NCBI GenBank assembly: GCA_022448315.1
Contig: JAKVCA010000029.1
Span: 1-64,000, forward strand
DNA length: 64,000 bases
Direction: 5' to 3'
Source of the DNA: Pirellulaceae bacterium
GTDB lineage: Bacteria; Planctomycetota; Planctomycetia; Pirellulales; Pirellulaceae
Shown: positions 46,459 to 54,354 of the stretch, one piece after another
How positions within the stretch are numbered: position 1 is the first letter of the stretch
Layout: each line of letters starts with the position of its first letter
Made by a program: the position numbers and the translations under genes
Notes under the pieces: model-generated
What the model saw: the letters and a program-made list of their open reading frames with translations, nothing else
Told to the model about the DNA's origin: nothing
Database searches by the model: none

Positions 46459-46995
46459 ATGGATTACTTTAACTTTGGTGCAAGTTTCGTGTCGACTGTT
46501 TGGCATCCCGCCCAAAAAAATGCAGAAGATCTAGAGAAGGAATCTCAGTTTTTGGCGACTCGTCGATCGGGACCCGGTGGACAACATCGAAACAAGGTTG
46601 AAACGGCGGTCATTGTAACTCATCGCGAGACGGGTGTGCGTGCAGAGGCGTCTGAAAGACGAAGTCAGGCAGCCAATCGTCAGGTCGCCTATCAAAGGCT
46701 TCGATTACAGCTCGCCGTCCATATCCGACGAACGCCCCCGTCGACGCCATCGGAACTCTGGCGTCGCAGAGTCCGCAATGGCAAGGTATCGGTGAGCAAG
46801 GCTCACGCGGACTTCCCAAGTTTGATTGCGGAACTGCTGGATCAGTGGCGAGCGCATGAGGATCAAATTGCTGAGGCGGCTCACGTTCTTGAGATTACGA
46901 CGAGCCAGGCAGTCAAGCTTTTGAAATTGGAGCCAGCGGCACTCGAGCAGGTCAATCGCGGTCGCCAAGCCAGAGGCCTCAGGCCCTTGAAGTGA
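46459..46995 (+). CDS. Peptide chain release factor-like GGQ protein
   Basis: A 178-residue protein carrying the RF-1 domain signature GPGGQHRNKVETAV with GGQ at residues 40-42, which in release factors and ArfB-type rescue factors catalyses peptidyl-tRNA hydrolysis. It is shorter than RF1/RF2 (about 360) and lacks their codon-recognition domain. It differs from ArfB in having a longer, non-basic helical C-terminal part (WRRRVRNGKVSVSKAHADFPSLIAELLD...). The ATG at 46459 is preferred; the frame is open back to 46348. Likely a stop-codon-independent ribosome rescue factor or one of the planctomycete release-factor homologues of unknown role. It converges with the oxidoreductase gene with only 6 bases between stops. 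Confidence 0.88.
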   Translation: MDYFNFGASFVSTVWHPAQKNAEDLEKESQFLATRRSGPGGQHRNKVETAVIVTHRETGVRAEASERRSQAANRQVAYQRLRLQLAVHIRRTPPSTPSELWRRRVRNGKVSVSKAHADFPSLIAELLDQWRAHEDQIAEAAHVLEITTSQAVKLLKLEPAALEQVNRGRQARGLRPLK

Positions 46996-47001
46996 ATTGC
47001 C

Positions 47002-49203
47002 TCAGGCCGAGGCGTTTGCGGCTTCAAGAGACCTCGAGAGCGAGATCGGGATGTTTTTGAAGGCCGGTGTTTTCGATTGAGGGTCCGCCTGACGAGGGAC
47101 AAGCACGTTGGCTTCCGGGTAGTACATCATGGCGTTACCCGGCCGAATCTCTTCGTAGCTTTTCACGATGATTTCATCCATCTGGCCGGCTGTGCTCGTA
47201 ACGGTGACCCGTTCGTCATTTTTGAGCCCCAACTGCTGAATGTCATCAGGATGGACGAGGATGACGTCACGGCGTTCCTGGCCGCGGTAAAGGTCCTCTT
47301 CCTCATAAACCACGGTGTTGAATTGACCCTCGCTGCGAATCGTCATCAACCTGAGTTGCCCCTCTTCCAACGGCAAATCGGGTATTTCATGAGTGTGAAG
47401 TTGAGCCTGTCCACTTTCCGTCGGAAACTGTGGGGTATGAAAGGTTCTTCCGGCGATTTGAAATTCTTTCCCCGTCTGATTCGTCGCTTCGAGCTGTTCG
47501 TAACCGGGCACCACTTTGGCGATCATTTCCCGAATTCGATCCGTGTTTTCCAGTTGCTTCCATTCAATGGGCCCGGATTGACCTAAGACTTTGTCGGCCA
47601 AGGTGGCGATCACCGAGACTTCGGAACGTGGACCCTCGTGTCTGGCCTTCCCGCCGTCACTCAATCGAACGAAATTGAACATGGACTCCTGGGTGGTCGA
47701 TTGGGGTTCTTCGTCGCGAGCCAGAACGGGCAAAATCAACGTTTCTTTCGCAAGGCCATGGGCATGACCGGTATTCAGGGTCGTATTGAGATAGACCATC
47801 AGATCGAGTTCGCGGAAGGCCTCGCCAGCAAACTTCGCGTCGGGATTCGACCCGTAGAGGTTGCCGCCCAAACAAAAGCCATTTTTCAGGGTGCCAGCTC
47901 GGGCTCCTTCCATGCAGCTAAGTGTGTCGAGGCCCGTTTGGGTTGGGAGTTCCAATCCGAATTCGGACTGAAGGCGATCAAAAATGACTTGTTTGAGTTT
48001 CGGCGTCACGCCCACGGAACCGATGCCCTGGACATTTGAATGCCCGCGTATAGGTAGCAGACCGGCATGAGGTTTCCCAACCATGCCTCGCGAAAGCGCA
48101 AGGTTGGCAATGGCTTGTACGTTCGCGACCCCGTTTGCATGGTGCGTAATACCCATCGTCCATGAGAAAACTGTATTTTTGGAGCGGAGGTAGATTTCAG
48201 CAATCTCCTCGATCTGTCGTTGGGCCACACCCGATTTTTGGACCAGATCGTCCCACGGATGTGCCTTGAGGGATGCTTCCCATGCGTCGACATCCTGACA
48301 GTGGGCGTTCAGAAAGTGTCGGTCTTCGCCCCCCAGTTCCAGAACCCTTTTTGCGATTCCGGTCAACAACGCCAAGTCACCTCCGATATTAGGTTGGACA
48401 TACGTGCTCGCGATTTTCGTGCCCCACAACAAGCTGCGTGGATCGCTTGGGACGCGAAAATTGACCAAACCCAATTCAATCGCCGGATTGATGACGACCA
48501 CCTGACCACCACGACGGCGAACCGCTTTTAAACTCGACATCAAACGGGGATGATTACTGGCCGGGTTGCCGCCAATCAGAAAAACAAGGTCCGCATGCTC
48601 AAGGTCCTCGAGCACGAGCGTTGCAGTTCCAGTGCCAAGCGAGGAATTGAGGCCGACACCGCTCGCCTGATGGCAGTAATAGGAGCAATTGTTGATGTTG
48701 TTGGTCCCGTAGAGGCGGGCAAAGAGTTGCAACAAAAATCCAGCTTCATTTGAACTTCGGCCACTGAAATACCAGAACGATTCATCAGGTTTCGACCCGC
48801 ACAGCTTGTCCGCGATCGTGGTCAAGGCCGTATCCCAATCGATGGTTTCGTAATATTGACTTCCCGCCTGATAACGCACGGGCAAAACAAGTCGGCCAGA
48901 ATGCTCCAGTTGACGGGGGGAAAACTTTTCCAATTGAGGGAGAGAGTAGGTTTTCCAAAACGCCTCAGGGATCCCTTTTTGCAAGTCCGCGGTCACGGCT
49001 TGCAGTGACTTTTTGCAGAATTCGGGAAAGCTGCCCGACTCGTTGACCATGCCGCCCTTCTGGCCACCCATTCCGACTGCGCATGTTTTGCACGTATTTT
49101 TGGAACGCATCGCCTGCCAAAAAGGAATCCAACCCGCCTCATTCGCTTTTTGGAGGGTATAGCCGATCGCTCTCCAACCTCCCCCGCTTCGTGGCTTTTT
49201 CAT
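47002..49203 (-). CDS. FdhF/YdeP-family molybdopterin oxidoreductase
   Basis: A 733-residue molybdopterin-binding oxidoreductase. The N-terminal CKTC motif (C38, C41) sits in NTCKTCAVGMGGQKGGM, followed by C63, giving a putative Fe-S cluster. The active-site region SYYCHQASGVGL places Cys177 where formate dehydrogenases have Cys or Sec. GSGN-like pterin segments (LIGGNPASNHPRLM) and the C-terminal molydopterin dinucleotide-binding domain (VHPDDIQQLGLKNDERVTVTSTAG) complete it. YdeP-type proteins are linked to acid resistance in enteric bacteria and are usually called formate dehydrogenase-like without proof. AAAGGA precedes the ATG. No Mo-cofactor or FdhD gene is in the window. Confidence 0.9.
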   Translation of the reverse strand: MKKPRSGGGWRAIGYTLQKANEAGWIPFWQAMRSKNTCKTCAVGMGGQKGGMVNESGSFPEFCKKSLQAVTADLQKGIPEAFWKTYSLPQLEKFSPRQLEHSGRLVLPVRYQAGSQYYETIDWDTALTTIADKLCGSKPDESFWYFSGRSSNEAGFLLQLFARLYGTNNINNCSYYCHQASGVGLNSSLGTGTATLVLEDLEHADLVFLIGGNPASNHPRLMSSLKAVRRRGGQVVVINPAIELGLVNFRVPSDPRSLLWGTKIASTYVQPNIGGDLALLTGIAKRVLELGGEDRHFLNAHCQDVDAWEASLKAHPWDDLVQKSGVAQRQIEEIAEIYLRSKNTVFSWTMGITHHANGVANVQAIANLALSRGMVGKPHAGLLPIRGHSNVQGIGSVGVTPKLKQVIFDRLQSEFGLELPTQTGLDTLSCMEGARAGTLKNGFCLGGNLYGSNPDAKFAGEAFRELDLMVYLNTTLNTGHAHGLAKETLILPVLARDEEPQSTTQESMFNFVRLSDGGKARHEGPRSEVSVIATLADKVLGQSGPIEWKQLENTDRIREMIAKVVPGYEQLEATNQTGKEFQIAGRTFHTPQFPTESGQAQLHTHEIPDLPLEEGQLRLMTIRSEGQFNTVVYEEEDLYRGQERRDVILVHPDDIQQLGLKNDERVTVTSTAGQMDEIIVKSYEEIRPGNAMMYYPEANVLVPRQADPQSKTPAFKNIPISLSRSLEAANASA

Positions 49204-49402
49204 CCGTCATCCTTTTTGTCGAAAGGGATGTTTTTCATAGACCGCAGGCCATGGCTCAGCGCGACATTATCTCCCCATTGCTTCACTTTAACTTCAGGAC
49301 CAGCATGAGGGAACGCGAATCTTTACCGAGTGTTTGCGGGAGACTGGACCGAGGATGTTCAGGGGCGTAACACACCTTGTTCGGCGTGGGGCGTGCACCC
49401 GG

Positions 49403-49427
49403 TTTGAGTGCGCACGCCGCACTCAAA
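49403..49427. repeat. Perfect 10-bp stem hairpin, 5-nt loop
   Basis: TTTGAGTGCG and CGCACTCAAA flank CACGC. It lies 56 bases beyond the stop of the minus-strand glucose dehydrogenase and about 200 bases before the molybdopterin oxidoreductase start. It could end the first transcript or act in the leader of the second; no T-tract follows it in either direction. Confidence 0.55.
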
Positions 49428-49482
49428 ATCAAAGCCAGAGACCGTTTATAAAGAGATTGAAAAGTGAAAGCGAACCGAGGAA

Positions 49483-50589
49483 TCAGTTTTCGTCGGCGAC
49501 GTTCACGTAAACCTTGAGGGCGGATTTGTCTTCAACCAGCAGCCGGATCATCTCTTGATAGTTGTCCAACCCATCGACGGGGGACGTCAGGATTTTTTCC
49601 ATCACCCCTGGATACATTACTTCCCCGAGCGCAAGGTCACGAATTCCCGACTCGAAGTGATCACGGTTGGCGTTGACGCTCCCCAAAAGAAGCTTGTTCC
49701 CCAATACCCATTCGATATTGATCTGGTCGGATGGCAGTTCCGTACTTCGATCCCCACCCGTGATACTGGTCCAGACAAGGACCCCATTGTGTCCCAGGTA
49801 CTTCATGGCATCGAAGGCGACATGGCTGGAGCCTGTCGCATCGACAATCAGATCCGCCTTTCCAACCTTGGCCGCATGTTCTTCGATCGTCGTGTTGGAA
49901 AGGCAAACGTATTCCGCTTCCATCCCTTCGATAATTTCAGAACTCAGCGTTGGGGGGTGTGATCGGGCCATCGTGTAAACTTCGAGCCCACGAAGACGCA
50001 AAATCAGGGTGGATAGCAGACCGATTTGCCCAGCGCCCATCACGTAGGCAACTTTAGGCTGCCAGACCTTCATGCGTCGCTGAACTTCAAAGGCTTGCTG
50101 GATGGCCTTCGCACCACAGCTCATCGGTTCCATCAAGACATGCAGATGTTTCAGCCCTTGAGGAACTCGGACCATATAGTCTTCATGGTCGACGAAGTAC
50201 TCCGTGAGGTAACCATGGAGAAGGTTGATTCCCCGCTCGTAGTACGTTTCTTCGCTCGTCATGTCGTAAGTGCCGATCTGATCGTAGATCGAACTTCCGG
50301 GCCGACGGACGGTAGCGGTCACGTAATCTCCAGGCTTCAGCCGTCGCACCTTGGGACCCACGGCCTCGACGACACCAAAGGATTCATGCCCTAAAACGAG
50401 AAAGTCATCGCCCGGAGGAGAGTTGCCATAGAGTGCGTCGTTGATTTCCTTGTCGGTGGCGTCGACGCCGACCTTCAAAACTTTGACCAATACGCCATGT
50501 CCGTCGGGAACCTGTTCAAGCGTCGGCTTCGGAATGTCTTCCAAGTGGACGCTGTTCGGTTGGCCAGGATAGACAGCAATCGCTTTCAT
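49483..50589 (-). CDS. Zinc-dependent glucose 1-dehydrogenase, archaeal type
   Basis: A 368-residue medium-chain dehydrogenase/reductase matching archaeal glucose 1-dehydrogenase, which oxidises glucose with NAD(P). The catalytic zinc ligands appear to be Asp43 ([10 protein letters not shown], where many relatives have Cys), His68 with Glu69 (GHESFG), and Glu154 (LMEPMSCGA). The lobe at residues 90-120 has no cysteines, so the structural zinc is absent. The same two changes are known from the Haloferax enzyme. The Rossmann motif is [11 protein letters not shown] (about 184-195). The ATG at 50589 is preferred to GTG 50595. Upstream lies the structured 50.7-50.9 kb segment; no other sugar-oxidation gene is adjacent. 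Confidence 0.88.
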   Translation of the reverse strand: MKAIAVYPGQPNSVHLEDIPKPTLEQVPDGHGVLVKVLKVGVDATDKEINDALYGNSPPGDDFLVLGHESFGVVEAVGPKVRRLKPGDYVTATVRRPGSSIYDQIGTYDMTSEETYYERGINLLHGYLTEYFVDHEDYMVRVPQGLKHLHVLMEPMSCGAKAIQQAFEVQRRMKVWQPKVAYVMGAGQIGLLSTLILRLRGLEVYTMARSHPPTLSSEIIEGMEAEYVCLSNTTIEEHAAKVGKADLIVDATGSSHVAFDAMKYLGHNGVLVWTSITGGDRSTELPSDQINIEWVLGNKLLLGSVNANRDHFESGIRDLALGEVMYPGVMEKILTSPVDGLDNYQEMIRLLVEDKSALKVYVNVADEN

Positions 50590-50762
50590 CAACACGCCTC
50601 TTTATCGACCAGTCAGCAATGGGATTCGCTCACGAAGGTCCATAATTTACCCGCCGATCCTGGAAATTGCGAGGAGCCAATCCGATGAAAATCACCCGAC
50701 ACGTTGCGGGAATCGCTTGACTCAATCACGCCGCCCGAAGAAATGCCAGAGGAGGCGGAAAT

Positions 50763-50891
50763 CCTGAAAGAAGAGAGACCAATGCCTCTCTTCATCAGGG
50801 TTTGAGATGGGAAGAAAGCCGACGGGACTTGAAGAGCCATCCGGGTTCCGGTGAGGGCAGCCGAGGTTCGACCGCCGAGGCGGCTTTTTTT
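50763..50891 (+). ncRNA. Candidate small RNA segment with terminator-like end
   Basis: The gap between the glucose dehydrogenase start and the basic protein stop contains a 13-bp hairpin (CCTGA plus GAAGAGAG pairing with CTCTCTTC and TCAGG, positions 50763-50799). After a GC-rich tract with a CCGG/CCGG mini-stem it ends at 50872-50891 in a short CCGC/GCGG stem followed by seven Ts on the plus strand. Neither neighbouring gene is on the plus strand, so a terminator in this direction implies a separate plus-strand transcript, possibly starting anywhere from 50600 on. The terminal stem is only 4-5 bp, which makes this tentative. It could also act as the leader of the minus-strand dehydrogenase. 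No known RNA family is recognised. Confidence 0.3.
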
Positions 50892-51237
50892 ACGAAACCA
50901 AGTCCGCGTAGGCATCGAGGGCCGCCTTGGCTTTCGCGAGACTCCCTGTTGCCTGAATCAGTTGCTTGGCAGCGCGCAGATCATCCATGGCAAGTTGCTG
51001 TTTGTTGGTCGCTTTTGGTTGAGCGGACTTGGCCTTGGTTCGGCGAGTTCGCTTCGGTTTACCTGCCTTCTTGCGGTCGTTCGACAGAATCATGCTCACG
51101 TATTGAGGCGTCACGGCATAGCCGGATTTGGTCAGAGCCTCTGCGATCTCTTTGGGTTTGGCTGAGCCGTGGCTGCCGGAATATTCCCGGATTGCGGCGG
51201 ATTTGCTGAGTTTGGGTGCAGCCTTTTTGCGAGCCAT
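50890..51237 (-). CDS. Small basic HTH-like protein with Lys/Arg linker
   Basis: A 115-residue basic protein. Residues 1-52 have helices typical of a small DNA-binding or histone H1-like winged fold (KLSKSAAIREY, AKPKEIAEALTKSGYAVTPQYVSMILSN). A Lys/Arg-rich linker (about 54-75) and a C-terminal helix (LAMDDLRAAKQLIQATGSLAKAKAALDAYADL) follow. Proteins like this are common in planctomycetes, where they are thought to be nucleoid-associated; I infer the role, not a specific family. The stop codon overlaps the T-tract of the plus-strand terminator-like element. No clear ribosome site precedes the ATG. Confidence 0.75.
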   Translation of the reverse strand: MARKKAAPKLSKSAAIREYSGSHGSAKPKEIAEALTKSGYAVTPQYVSMILSNDRKKAGKPKRTRRTKAKSAQPKATNKQQLAMDDLRAAKQLIQATGSLAKAKAALDAYADLVS

Positions 51238-52161
51238 AAATGGACTTTCTATTAAACAAAGTTGAAAACCAGCGAAAACTTCTCGGGCAGGACCTATGGC
51301 CCAAGCTACTTCAAATCACAATCATCGGAGACGGAGAATACGAACTCCTTATTTCCTGACGTATGGGGGCAAGCCTTTCGGATGCTTGGGAAATCCTTGA
51401 CCGCGACTGCGGCCGAAAGCTGCCCTCGCAATATAAAACGACGACTCCAAAAATCAGCTCCGAGAACCCACTTTGACTTCGACAGCAATCTCGACTCGGG
51501 CCTATCGAAAGAGGCTCGCTCTTGTTGCAGGCGGAAAGCGTCGGTCTGAAACGCTTCCTCGGTTCGATGTGCGACCTGCCTTATATGGGAATTGGGGAAG
51601 TCTAGGGGGTGTGTTGCCTATAGGTTATATAGGTTCACTGGTGGTCGGCAAGGGTTCAGGGCGTTCTTTTACCAGATTTGTGAGGAGGGTAGGCAGCGAG
51701 CACGCCGCCGCATGGCTCAGGGGCAGAAAGCTAGCAAATTGGCCTCGCGGGTACTTGCCGTCGGTCTGCGGATTTCGTCTCTGGATGCGAAAGCAGGCCG
51801 AACCGTTGTTTTTCCATAGGCAGGGCCACATCCGCAGAGGTCTCAATGGTGAAGCTGACATTGACTTGACCTTGACATGGAATGCAGGGACACGTATCCA
51901 TCTCGATTGCGAACAACAAAAGCCCCCAATCTCGAAACTTAGGGTCGCCAAACAATGACCAGGCGAGCGTGTGGGCGGCTCCGCCGGACGTGCGAGTAAG
52001 CCGGTCAGAAAATGTCGCGAGGGTACTCACCTCACGGTAGAGGTACCGGCGTTGAAAAGATCGTTGAAAAGATCGCTGAAAAGATACAGCGATACTTTGG
52101 CTCGAAACCTTGAAATTAAAATACTGCCCATTAGTCCAAGGAATGGACTCTGGAGGATCGC
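51238..52161. other. Long intergenic stretch, no supported gene
   Basis: About 920 bases between the basic protein and the FlgI-like gene. Open frames on both strands (for example 51473-51958 plus and 51731-52330 minus) show no recognisable protein features, and I do not call them. A degenerate tRNA D-arm-like piece near 51711-51730 does not extend into a tRNA. Short direct repeats TATAGGTT occur near 51615-51632. The 12-bp tandem repeat at 52051-52086 and GGAGG before 52162 belong to the downstream leader. Confidence 0.45.
52051..52086. repeat. Three tandem 12-bp units with GAAAAGATC core
   Basis: Two identical copies of GTTGAAAAGATC (52051-52062 and 52063-52074) are followed by one variant GCTGAAAAGATA (52075-52086). 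They lie 75 bases before the FlgI-like gene start and outside any supported gene. A regulator binding array or simple slippage product are both possible. Confidence 0.7.
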
Positions 52162-54009
52162 ATGGATGCCAGCGGTGACGAACAAACCCTAAACAGGTTT
52201 TTAGACCGACGTCGATTCTTGATTGCCGGGACCGCCTCCCTGACTGGCTCGATCTCCGGGTGTGGTTATCTGATACGGGGTAAGGACTCCGATGCAGATC
52301 CGCTGTCAGTCGCTGAGGATCCTGATTCAACCCGGTTTATCGGCGAGATCGCAGGGACGTGGGGGACCCGATTTTCTCAGGTCCAATCGGTTGGCTTGGT
52401 GACGAATCTCAAGGAAACAGGTAGCGACCCACCGGCAGATGAGTTGCGAACCCGATTGATCAACGAGATGAAGATCAACAAGGTCATGAACCCCAATGAA
52501 ATCCTTGCTGATCCTTCCACGTCGTTGGTGGTGGTTCGCGGATGGCTTCCTCCCGGCATTCAAAAGGGTGATTCATATGATATCGAAGTCGTGGCCCCGC
52601 CGCGGTCAAAAACGGCCAGTCTTCGCGACGGAACATTGATGCCCACTCAGTTGCGTCGTACCGAGCGTCGGGGTGGAGAGTTGCATCAGGGCCACGTTTC
52701 CAGTTCGGCGGCGGGAGCAATCTTGGTGGATTCCATTTTTTCTGAGGAGAGCGACTCCAATGAATCCCGTGGGCGTATCTTGGGCGGTGGTGTTGCGGTG
52801 CAATCTCGTCCCATCGGTCTTTACATTCGCGATGAGTCCGGTTCCGTTTCTGCTTCGCTGCTCGTCGCCTCAGCCATCAATCGTCGGTTCGACACTTTCA
52901 AGGATGGCTCGAAGACGGGAGTTGCAACTCCTAAAGACAATCGAATCATCGAGCTGCTTGTACCGAGGGCTTATCGTTTGAATATCGGTCGCTATCTGGC
53001 CGTGATCCGCAATCTTCCGTTTCGGGAGTCCAATGGTTCGCGTCAGGTTCTGATGACGCAGTTGGAAAGCGAGTTGCGGGAACCTGTCGTCGCGGAACAG
53101 GCGGCCAAGAAACTCGAGGCTCTGGGGGAGGCTGCCGTGCCGATCCTGCTGCGGGGTCTCACCCTGGACAATTCGGAGATTCGTTTTTACGCCGCTGAAA
53201 GCTTGGCTTATATGGGGGAAGTGCAGGCGGCTTCGGTGTTAGGCGAGATTGCAGCGACCAGCCCTGCATTTCGTTGGCATGCGATCACGGCACTAGCGAG
53301 TATGGATGATGTCGAGGCCGGGGTTGCGCTTTCCAATTTGCTCCATCATCCCAATATTGAAACGCGTTACGGTTCTTTTCGAGCCATGTTTGCACGCTCA
53401 CCGCAGGATCCCACCATTGCTGGCAAACGCCTCAGCAGTTTTTATCTGCATAGCGTGGTTTCTGATTCTGAGCCCTTCGTTCATTTTTCTCGTGTTCGAC
53501 GACCTGAGATAGTTGTGTTTGGTCACGATCAGCGCGTCCGCTCAGGATTTCTCTACGTGGGGCAAGGCTTGACGGTCAAGGCGATCGGCGAAGGCCAGCT
53601 CGATATCACGCTTTATGGGGCCAGCGGCGGGGATCAAAAGGTCGTCTGTTCGGATCGCGTAAGCGACCTGATTGAAACACTTTCCGGGATGGGAGTCACG
53701 TACGGAAAAATGTTGGCCATGTTCCGAACGGCTGAGCGGGAGGGGCAACTGCAGGGCAAAGTTGCCGTGCATGCCGTCCCGAATCCCAAGCGTCGATACG
53801 ACCGCGAGTCGACCGAGGGGCAGGAAGCGGCCATGCATCAAGGTCCCCTACCCGACCTCTTCAATGATTCGCAGCGGGAACGCGAGTGGCAGACCTCCTC
53901 TGGGACAGGCCTTAGTGAAGCCGATCTCGAGATGGTGGATGGGGAAGAGAAGGTGTCCAAGCTGCAGCAGATGGGCGATTTTTTCAAAATCAAGAAACGC
54001 ACGGATTGA
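52162..54009 (+). CDS. Lipoprotein with FlgI/P-ring-like domain and HEAT repeats
   Basis: A 615-residue protein. RRRFLIAGTASLTGSISGC (about residues 16-34) is a signal with twin-arginine-like start and lipobox SGC. Residues 50-300 resemble the flagellar P-ring protein FlgI (VGLVTNLKETGSDPP, KVMNPNEILADPSTSLVVVRGWLPPGIQKGD, and SASLLVASAINRRF). Residues 300-430 are HEAT repeats (LEALGEAAVPILLRGLTLDNSEIRFYAAESLAYMG). The remainder is a non-repetitive tail with a further FlgI-like strand block and a Lys-rich end. GGAGG ends 6-7 bases before the ATG. No flagellar gene is present, so the P-ring-like fold has probably been reused in an envelope structure. Architecture is clear; the role is unknown. 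Confidence 0.8.
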   Translation: MDASGDEQTLNRFLDRRRFLIAGTASLTGSISGCGYLIRGKDSDADPLSVAEDPDSTRFIGEIAGTWGTRFSQVQSVGLVTNLKETGSDPPADELRTRLINEMKINKVMNPNEILADPSTSLVVVRGWLPPGIQKGDSYDIEVVAPPRSKTASLRDGTLMPTQLRRTERRGGELHQGHVSSSAAGAILVDSIFSEESDSNESRGRILGGGVAVQSRPIGLYIRDESGSVSASLLVASAINRRFDTFKDGSKTGVATPKDNRIIELLVPRAYRLNIGRYLAVIRNLPFRESNGSRQVLMTQLESELREPVVAEQAAKKLEALGEAAVPILLRGLTLDNSEIRFYAAESLAYMGEVQAASVLGEIAATSPAFRWHAITALASMDDVEAGVALSNLLHHPNIETRYGSFRAMFARSPQDPTIAGKRLSSFYLHSVVSDSEPFVHFSRVRRPEIVVFGHDQRVRSGFLYVGQGLTVKAIGEGQLDITLYGASGGDQKVVCSDRVSDLIETLSGMGVTYGKMLAMFRTAEREGQLQGKVAVHAVPNPKRRYDRESTEGQEAAMHQGPLPDLFNDSQREREWQTSSGTGLSEADLEMVDGEEKVSKLQQMGDFFKIKKRTD

Positions 54010-54354
54010 TCCGTGTGAAATCGAATCAAACCTGGTGACTTAGGGTTCAAGTGCGGGTTTTTTGGTAAAAAAAGGTTTTTTTGCATCGGCGCGGACTTCG
54101 CGAGAATGCCCAATTGGGGTCCGCGTACACTCGCCTTATCGTCACGTATTTTACCTCGGCTTGCTCTTTTGAGCATTTGCTGAGTTTTGCCGCCCCCTCC
54201 CCTGCCTCCTCCTTCGAACACGTCTCTCTTGGCGAACGACGCTGCCGTGGTTATTGTGGACGATCGCGCAGGGCCCCGCACTGCGTGTTGCTCCGCCATT
54301 TTGTTCCCTACCTCGCGATTTTCTTCCTCACGGACCTAGTCATCGGAACCCAGC
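54010..54354. other. Intergenic region before smc
   Basis: About 345 bases upstream of smc with an A/T-rich run near 54054-54082 (several G-T/A homopolymer tracts) that may be promoter-like. No gene or clean hairpin is supported. The smc start has only a weak GGA about 9 bases ahead. Confidence 0.4.

Noticed and set aside
50860-50873. GGTTCGACC looking like a tRNA T-loop
   Set aside because: The flanking bases do not form the five-pair T-stem and no anticodon arm precedes it.
51711-51735. tRNA D-arm-like sequence (TGGCTCAGGGGCAGA)
   Set aside because: The anticodon stem pairs in only three of five positions and no TTCGA-type T-arm or matching acceptor strand follows on either strand.
51473-51958. 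161-codon plus-strand open frame in the long gap
   Set aside because: It starts at TTG, has no ribosome site, no domain-like pattern and an erratic composition; an equally long antisense frame overlaps it.
54054-54085. A/T homopolymer tract before smc as an intrinsic terminator
   Set aside because: No stable stem immediately precedes the T-run.
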